Below are positions 58,053 to 64,000 of a stretch of 64,000 bases of DNA, piece by piece. The stretch lies in NCBI GenBank assembly GCA_030685235.1, contig MU839182.1:98400-162399 (forward strand), in the 5' to 3' direction. The DNA comes from Copromyces sp. CBS 386.78 (lineage: Eukaryota > Ascomycota > Sordariomycetes > Sordariales > Sordariaceae). The notes beneath the pieces were generated by a model. It was not told where the DNA came from, ran no database searches, and saw only the letters and a program-made list of their open reading frames with translations. The position numbers and the translations under genes are program-made. The first letter of the stretch is position 1. Each line of letters starts with the position of its first letter.

Positions 58053-61000
58053 CTGGGCACGTGACATTTCGTAAAAGAATGTAATGCCCAGATTTGAATG
58101 CGAGCGATTTGATTGGCTCAAAAATTTTAGGGTGTGCTTGGCGCGCGGGATGGGTGGGGTGACGGTGCCGGAAGACTTTTATGACGGTGCGAAAAGACAT
58201 TCTCATTAAATTTAGAATACATTATATTTAGTGGTCGGCTCATAATAAAATCTAATATTAGCGATAATTAAGCAAGTATAAGAAACGGAATATTAATCCC
58301 CTATTAAATACTATATATTTTAATGGTAGTAATAGTATTTAGCAAAATTATAAATTAATATATTTCTATTATTTATAAGTAATACCGACCGTAGTTAATA
58401 ATATCGAAATTAATTTATATATTAAAGTCGCGAATAACCTTATTAATTATTAAAGACGTAAAATAATAACAATAAAATTTAATACTACGTAGGCCTTTAA
58501 ATTTATTATTTTCAGCTTATTAAGGCATATTATTAATATAATATATAGTAAATATATATAATCGAACCGTACCTTTACCCGGGATATTAATAATAATACC
58601 CTCGTTGAATTATATTATTATTTTTATAGCCTTCGTTACATCCTTAAAATTAGATCTATAAAGCCCGAAGATTATAAGGAATATACTTTTTAACTATATA
58701 CATTCGTCTATTAGTGGCTTAATAGACGTAATATAAAACCCTATTAAAATATAATATAAATTTCAAAATATACTAAAGCTATCGATAAAATTAATATATA
58801 GAAAGGAAATTATAAATATAGCGCCTTCGCAATCCTAGTCCTAATAATTTTTAAAATATTTATAGGACTAGTATTCGAATTTAAACTTTATTCGAATAGG
58901 ATAAGTATAATATATTAACACAATTTTTCGAATAAATTTATCCACTATACATCGTACTATATAATAATATATAATTTTATCCTATATAGTTCTAAACATT
59001 AACTTATTCGTATTATATTTCAGGAATTATACCGGCGGTTTTATTTTACCGGGTTTTAACCTATTAACCGGAATACCTATTAAATCAGTATAATTCTCGC
59101 TAAAATATCGATTTAAGTAAATACTAGCCTTAATATAGGAGTAAATTATAGTTTTTAAAATATAAATTAACTTTAATAAAAGGATTAGCTCCCGTTTCTC
59201 TTATTCTAATATAATATTAAAACTTTTAAATATAGCCGCCCTACATCTATACGCTTTATATATTTTTAAATAGAATTAGTTTACGTCCGTCGTATATAAA
59301 TCTTTCCGATAATTAAACTTAAACCCAAATACACGCCTAATATATACTTTCGTATAAATATATTCGTTAAGAATATTATTATACGTAAATATATATTAGT
59401 CCAAAATTTTTATATATTTATAATATATTTAATTACTAGGAAAGATAGGGGGTCCTTTAATATTATTATTTAATATAATATACGCGTATGGACCGTCGGT
59501 AGTACGTATAGATAATAATTATATATATAATTCGAAAAATTCGCGGGCTATATCGACGAAATAACCTAAGCTATAGTAAATTTATTTATAAAGGTTAAAA
59601 ACTACTAAATTCCGAAATAGGGTAAATAAGTTTAAAAAAGTTAATTTAATCGTTATTATTAATAGCGGGATATTAAATTCCGTATCATTCGTATCCTTTT
59701 AAATACTTTTAAACTTTTTTAATTTTATATTTACCCAGTCTACTATTTTGCGATTTATAGCGTTCTTTACTATATTGGCTACCTTTTTTATTTCTTCTCG
59801 TATTTATATTACTTCGACTTTTCGACGTTTATCTACTTTTAAATTCTCTAATAATATCAGTACCTTTAAAATATTTAAAGGAATTTCGGCCTTTCGTATA
59901 TCTATTATTAATATACAAATTCGTATATTATTTCGCAACGTCAATAATTACAATAATAATTTTAATATTATTTAAAGGACCCGACCGTTATCGCCGATTA
60001 CCTAAAGAAAATACTCTTTTAATATAGCCTAATTCTATCAATTAAAACCGATTAAGTCTATAAATATTATTAGGGCTATTTCGAAATTGCTTATTTAAAT
60101 CAATTTATTCTATCGAACGGGTATAAATATTAAAATATTATCCTCTATTTATAAATATATTAGCATTATATCCTATAGTTCCCTTTCTCCTTCTTCGACG
60201 GGAATATTAATTTCGTTAAACGGCTTTATTACAATAATAATATAATTTTTATAGCCGCCGGCACTTATTATATTATTAAATAATATATTTACTATTTCAG
60301 CTTAAATTATAATATTTTCAATTTCGCTTTCTCAGATATTATCGATATCAATTATTATCGGAATATTAATATTTCTATATATATATTTATTAATCTTTCG
60401 CTCTATATTATATAAATACTAACTTATAATTATTATTATTAGAACGTAGTTCGGACTCCGAACCTTACTCGTTAGTAGGGGAAAGTAGCTAGCTTAGCCC
60501 AACGATTTTATATTAATCGATATTTTATATATTATCGTCCTAAATTAATACCGCCTATTTAACCGCCTATTTAACTAACTCTTCGACCGACTCTTCGACT
60601 AATTCGCCAATTTACAATATACTTCTATCGCCGGGCGGCAAAGCCGGGTCTATTATCGGGATATTACCGTCGGAATTTAACTATAGTATATTACTTTCAT
60701 CGTCGTTATAATTTTAATATTAGGTATCTAACTTAAATTATTCGAAATTATATCGCGCTTAAGTATTAACATACTCCTTCCTACCTTTTAACCTTAATTT
60801 AGGCCTTAGGAATACTCCCCTACCCATATTAGCAATAGCGGTAGGCTAGACAACTAGAATATTAATACGATTACGACTCATTTTTAATATACAATTACAA
60901 ACTCTATATATTGTAGGCGCTAAAATCAATACGAACGCAGGGTAAATCCTAAATTCTACCGTCGTTTAGAGATTAAATAAAATCGAATATTAAATTACCC

Positions 61001-61377
61001 GATTATTAGACTATTAACCCTTCATTATTAATTAATTATACTACAATACAATATTTAATTAGGTAACCGGGCGACCGAGTAACCGCTATTTACTCGACTT
61101 GCTATTCACTCGACTTACTATTCATTCGACTTACTATAAAAAAAAAAATTAGGCTATACTTTTCTAAATATCCAAACCCTTCCGACTTTCAATTCTTCCC
61201 GACTTTGTTCAACTAGACAAACTACGACCAACAACCGATATAGGATTATTATATCGCAGATAGGCGGGGTTTCTACTATTTGTAAGAGCCCCTCTCTTCG
61301 TATTTAAATATAACAAGATTGGCAATAATATTACAATTAGACACTGGGCCGGCCGGCGGGAAGCGGTCAAAGAACTT

Positions 61378-62970
61378 ATGCAACGACTTATTTAACCAAC
61401 CCCGTCACCCCTATTATCTCTAGATATACCCAAAGAACCAACCCCGCCTCCTATTACTAAAGAGGACTACAAAAAGTTCTACGCTGAAGCGTTAATAAAA
61501 ATATAAACCGACCCGAACCTACCCAATAAATATTACTAACTATTTACAAATATTAAAATTGTAAACGAAGAAGCTGAAAATTACCCTACTTAGGAATTCA
61601 AATTAAACTTCTTTAAAATTACTATAACTAAGACTTATTAAGAATAGGAAGTAAATAAGGTTGAATTAGAACGAGAGCGTTAAAATAGGGAACGTACCCG
61701 CTAACGGGAAGAAGCGGCGCACTATAAACGAATTGAAGATAAGGAGGAGAAAATAAAGAAGGCTATTAAAAAGTATCGTCGCTTTAAAAAAAAAGAGGAA
61801 ACTACTTATACTATAGAGGAGGCTAAGAAAGTAAAGGAAACTAAGAAGGTAGAGGAAGCCAAGAAAGTAGAGGAAGCTACTCGTACTATAGAAGAAGCTA
61901 AGAAGGCAAACGAAACTACTCGTATTCTTACTACCGCTAAATAAAAAGAGGAGGCTACTTGTACTCTTGCTACTAAATAGAAAGAAGAGGCTACTCGTAC
62001 TACAAAGGAAGCTAAAAAAGCTAAGGAAGCTAAGAAGGTAAACGAAGCTACTCGTACTCTTACTACCGCCAAACAGAAAGAGGAGGCTACTCGTACTCTT
62101 ACTACCAAATAGAAAGAGGAGGCTGCTCGTACTAAAAAGGAGGCCAAAAAAACTAAGGAAGCTAGGAAGGCAAACGAAACTATTTATATTCTTACTACCG
62201 CTAAGAAGATAAAGGAGGAAGCTGCTCGTATTGTAGAGGAGGCTAAGAAGGCAAACGAAGCTGCCTGTACAAAATCATCCGAATTATCGCCGCTACTAGT
62301 ATCGCTACAACTAATATCGCCGCCGTATTCTTTAAAACTACCCTAGCTAACTATTACTCTTAATATACTTAATAAAATTAGAATATCGCTAATAAACTTT
62401 AAACGATTCGAATACCGGCCGAATCTAATTAAACCCCAGCCCCTACCCCTTACTCTACTGGCTATTAACGTACCCGCCGCTAAAACGAACACTCTTACCC
62501 TTAATAATAAAAAATTTCGCACTAAACCTTCCTTTACTAGGGATACCGCTATATTAAAAATTCGAAATATTAGCTAAAGATAATTTCGGGACTCTATACC
62601 TACTAGTACCACCGCCCTCCAACGAACTATATCCACCCATAACTCAATTAGAGGCGGGCGCTAGGTATTAGCTACTCCTAACCCTATTAGGATCGGTATA
62701 CGATCCTAATCCCGCTTAGCTTCTAATACTACTTCCGGTAAAGGCACTCTATCTAGTACGGCCAATAATCCTACCGACATACCTACCAGTTATATTAAAA
62801 GCGGCCGAAAAATTATTAAATAGGGTAAGAAGGGTAGCCGGGGCACTCTCCTATTTAATAATTATTATAACGATTTTAACTTCGACGAACTTATTGCCAA
62901 TAAGTTAATTAACCCTATTAATTTCTACTAAAAGCGTATTATTTATTACTATACCAGTTATATTTAATCC
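61378..62970 (+). pseudogene. RIP-inactivated coiled-coil protein gene of the large transposon
   Basis: From an ATG at 61378 a frame continues for about 1.6 kb, interrupted almost only by TAA/TAG where CAA/CAG (Gln) is expected. The front part has P-P-P-I-T-K-E-D-Y-K-K-F-Y-A-E-A. A highly charged region follows, with many repeats of E-E-A-K-K-[VA]-[KEN]-E-[AT]-[TK] and T-R-T-L-T-T-A-K-Q-K-E-E-A (about 61,810-62,270), clearly a long coiled coil. The rest is Pro/Thr/Asn-rich. It diverges from the transposase. It may be the accessory protein of the element; I cannot name a family. Confidence 0.55.
61806..62270 (+). repeat. Coding tandem repeats (Lys/Glu/Ala coiled coil)
   Basis: Units of about 36-66 bp built on 'gaggaggctaagaaag' and 'gctactcgtactcttactac' repeat about ten times, encoding the charged heptad-like segment. 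Confidence 0.75.
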
Positions 62971-63639
62971 AATTCAGTAAATTATTTCTACTATAATTAT
63001 TACAATTATTATTATTAAAATCCCTGGTATCTTACCTCTCTTATATATATTCCTTTATACCTCTATACTTTACCGCTTATCTTTTAAGCAAATTTTATTC
63101 GAAGCTTCTCTTATATATATATATTTATACCTTTATATTCTACCGCTACCCTCTAAACGGCTCTTTACTCGAAGCCTTATATATATATTAATTTATACTT
63201 CTACATTCTAATACTTATATTTTACAAATTTTATATATTTAGTTTAATATAATACAAGTAGAAAAAAACGGATTGTCCAAATATTAGTTGTAGTACTATA
63301 TTGCAGTATTATTTTTATAATATTTTTAGTATTATACGCGGGTATTATTTAGTAATCTTATAATAGCTTTAATTAATAGACGAATACGCGGGTATATATA
63401 TTAGTATAGCGTACTAGCATTATAATCAATTAACGGATATAAAGGTAAAATATATATAGTCCGTACTTTTTAATATAATCCCTATAAGCGATCGCTATAT
63501 TATTAATATTAGCGGTTATATTTAGGGGCTTCCCCTTAGTAGTCCATACATTTAGTATCGCTCGCTATAAATAACTATTGGACTTTGAAAATTCTAGCGA
63601 AGGCTTGTAGTAGTTAAATTTGAAATGAAATTTGACTAA

Positions 63640-63771
63640 TTAGAGGGCTCCCCTAGGCCGTTTAGGCTAGATGACTTTATTTAGGCTAAATACTTAGTCT
63701 AGCTAGATCAAACGTTTAGCCTAGAATAGTCCATCTAGCCTAGATAGCAGCCTTATTTTCCCACTATAGTA
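63640..63771. repeat. Right terminal/subterminal region of the large DNA transposon
   Basis: It carries 'ttaggctaga', 'ttaggctaaa', 'ttagcctaga' and 'ctagcctaga' motifs before the terminal sequence 'ccttattttcccactatagt', in mirror image to 52869-53030. Candidate target duplication follows at 63772-63779. Confidence 0.65.
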
Positions 63772-63789
63772 ATCTTCGTCGCCCACCTA

Positions 63790-63862
63790 TTATTATCGTT
63801 ATCGTTATCGTTATTATTATCGTTATCGTCGTCGTCGTCGTTATCGTCGTCGTCGTTGCTAT
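63790..63862. repeat. Hexanucleotide/trinucleotide microsatellite (GTTATC/GTC)n
   Basis: Mixed 'ttatcg' and 'tcg' units without coding support. Confidence 0.8.
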
Positions 63863-63907
63863 AGAAGTTAATAAACGAATTGAAATGAGGATGCAATCGT
63901 ACTTATC

Positions 63908-64000
<93 letters not shown>
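63908..64000. repeat. (TAA)n microsatellite reaching the window end
   Basis: About 93 bp of uninterrupted TAA units run to the last base, so the true length is unknown. Confidence 0.95.

Larger units (their letters stand above)
56960..58204. mobile_element. Unmutated 1,245-bp inverted-repeat DNA transposon with 8-bp target duplication
   Basis: Arms 56960-57077 and 58096-58204 are inverted repeats. The outer 67 bp, beginning GAGAATGTCTTTTCGCACCG, differ at a single position. An 8-bp duplication 'attaaatt' flanks it (56952-56959 and 58205-58212). Long arms with an 8-bp duplication fit Mutator-like or hAT-type non-autonomous elements; ends beginning GAGAA and arms over 100 bp favour Mutator-like. 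It is GC-rich with CpA intact, unlike its surroundings. No full transposase is present. Confidence 0.88.
54900..60100 (-). pseudogene. RIP-inactivated Tnp2/Plavaka-like transposase, interrupted by a 1.25-kb insertion
   Basis: Reading the minus strand and allowing TAA/TAG at Gln codons, a protein-like frame runs from about 60,100 to the insertion and resumes beyond it. Landmarks typical, as I recall, of fungal Tnp2-like transposases: Y-I-T-S-I-K-P-L-I-D-E and F-G-L-Y-R-S-N-F-K-D-V (about 58,700-58,640); Y-I-N-N-M-P and S-I-K-F-Y-C-Y-Y-F (about 58,510-58,450); L-D-F-I-M-S-R-P (about 58,245). After the insertion come N-Y-L-K-S-F-K-I-S-D-Y-N-R type residues and I-I-I-P-A-L-L (about 56,800), and N-V-Y-I-G-I-Y-Y-P-L near 56,370. 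Limits are approximate. Assignment is by recalled family patterns, not a search. Confidence 0.65.
52869..63771. mobile_element. ~10.9-kb RIP-inactivated DNA transposon with Tnp2/Plavaka-like transposase
   Basis: The ends are imperfect inverted repeats: left 'taccgcagcgggagtataag' (from 52873), right read inward 'tactatagtgggaaaataag' (from 63771 leftward). They differ mostly by transitions. Copies of CTAGGCTAGA-type motifs follow inside each end. Candidate target duplication 'atcttcgt' is at 52861-52868 and 63772-63779; a 4-base excess 'tatc' at the left end leaves the exact border open. Inside are a minus-strand transposase relic and a plus-strand coiled-coil relic. Without the 1.25-kb passenger at 56960 it would be about 9.7 kb. 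Confidence 0.7.

Noticed and set aside
59748..59975. 75-codon ORF in the right flank
   Set aside because: Ile/Phe/Asn-rich chance frame opposite the transposase relic.
63790..64000. Telomere or CRISPR-like repeat at the window end
   Set aside because: The units are simple TAA and TCG/TTATCG microsatellites, not TTAGGG and not spaced repeats.

Overview
The window looks like the nuclear genome of a filamentous ascomycete, most likely Neurospora or a close relative in the Sordariaceae. The signs are short GT-AG introns (55-189 bp), a CBM1-tailed AA9 lytic polysaccharide monooxygenase, a 490-residue C-14 sterol reductase of the erg-3 type, and two very AT-rich flanks. In those flanks transposon reading frames are broken almost only by C-to-T/G-to-A changes (CAA/CAG to TAA/TAG), the mark of repeat-induced point mutation (RIP). 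No species-level marker was available, so this placement is inference.

Layout. (1) 1-16,300: RIP-decayed DNA, holding a complete Ty3/gypsy chromovirus relic (729-8904, 245-bp LTRs, 5-bp target duplication ATAGG) and, on the minus strand, a long unrecognised coding relic. (2) 16,320-42,880: a GC-balanced gene island. In order: two small related hypothetical genes; a pair of nested TA-flanked inverted-repeat transposons; the AA9 LPMO (-); atg27 (-); erg-3 (+); a conserved hypothetical gene (+); an MDR oxidoreductase with an acidic repeat insert (-); a secreted PAN-domain protein (-); a GH3 beta-glucosidase (-); tRNA-Trp (-); a small Cys-containing protein (+); and a DUF6604-type protein (+). 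(3) 42,900-64,000: RIP-decayed DNA again, with a RIP-hit inverted-repeat element next to the last gene, a second gypsy copy (44558-52758, target duplication ATTCT), and a roughly 10.9-kb DNA transposon relic (52869-63771). The latter encodes a Tnp2/Plavaka-like transposase (-) and a divergent coiled-coil protein (+). A GC-rich 1,245-bp inverted-repeat element with an 8-bp target duplication sits inside the transposase relic and is not mutated, so it arrived after RIP of its host.

Together the island carries housekeeping functions (sterol synthesis, autophagy, tRNA) mixed with secreted plant-biomass enzymes (AA9 LPMO, GH3 beta-glucosidase, probably the PAN protein). LPMO cleavage and cellulase products would feed the beta-glucosidase, but the genes are not adjacent. 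The most unusual items are the serial SUMO-consensus-like motifs inside a dehydrogenase, the large transposon with its young passenger, the matching 106-codon frame in two diverged passenger elements, and the nested MITEs, one of which supplies a gene's stop codon.
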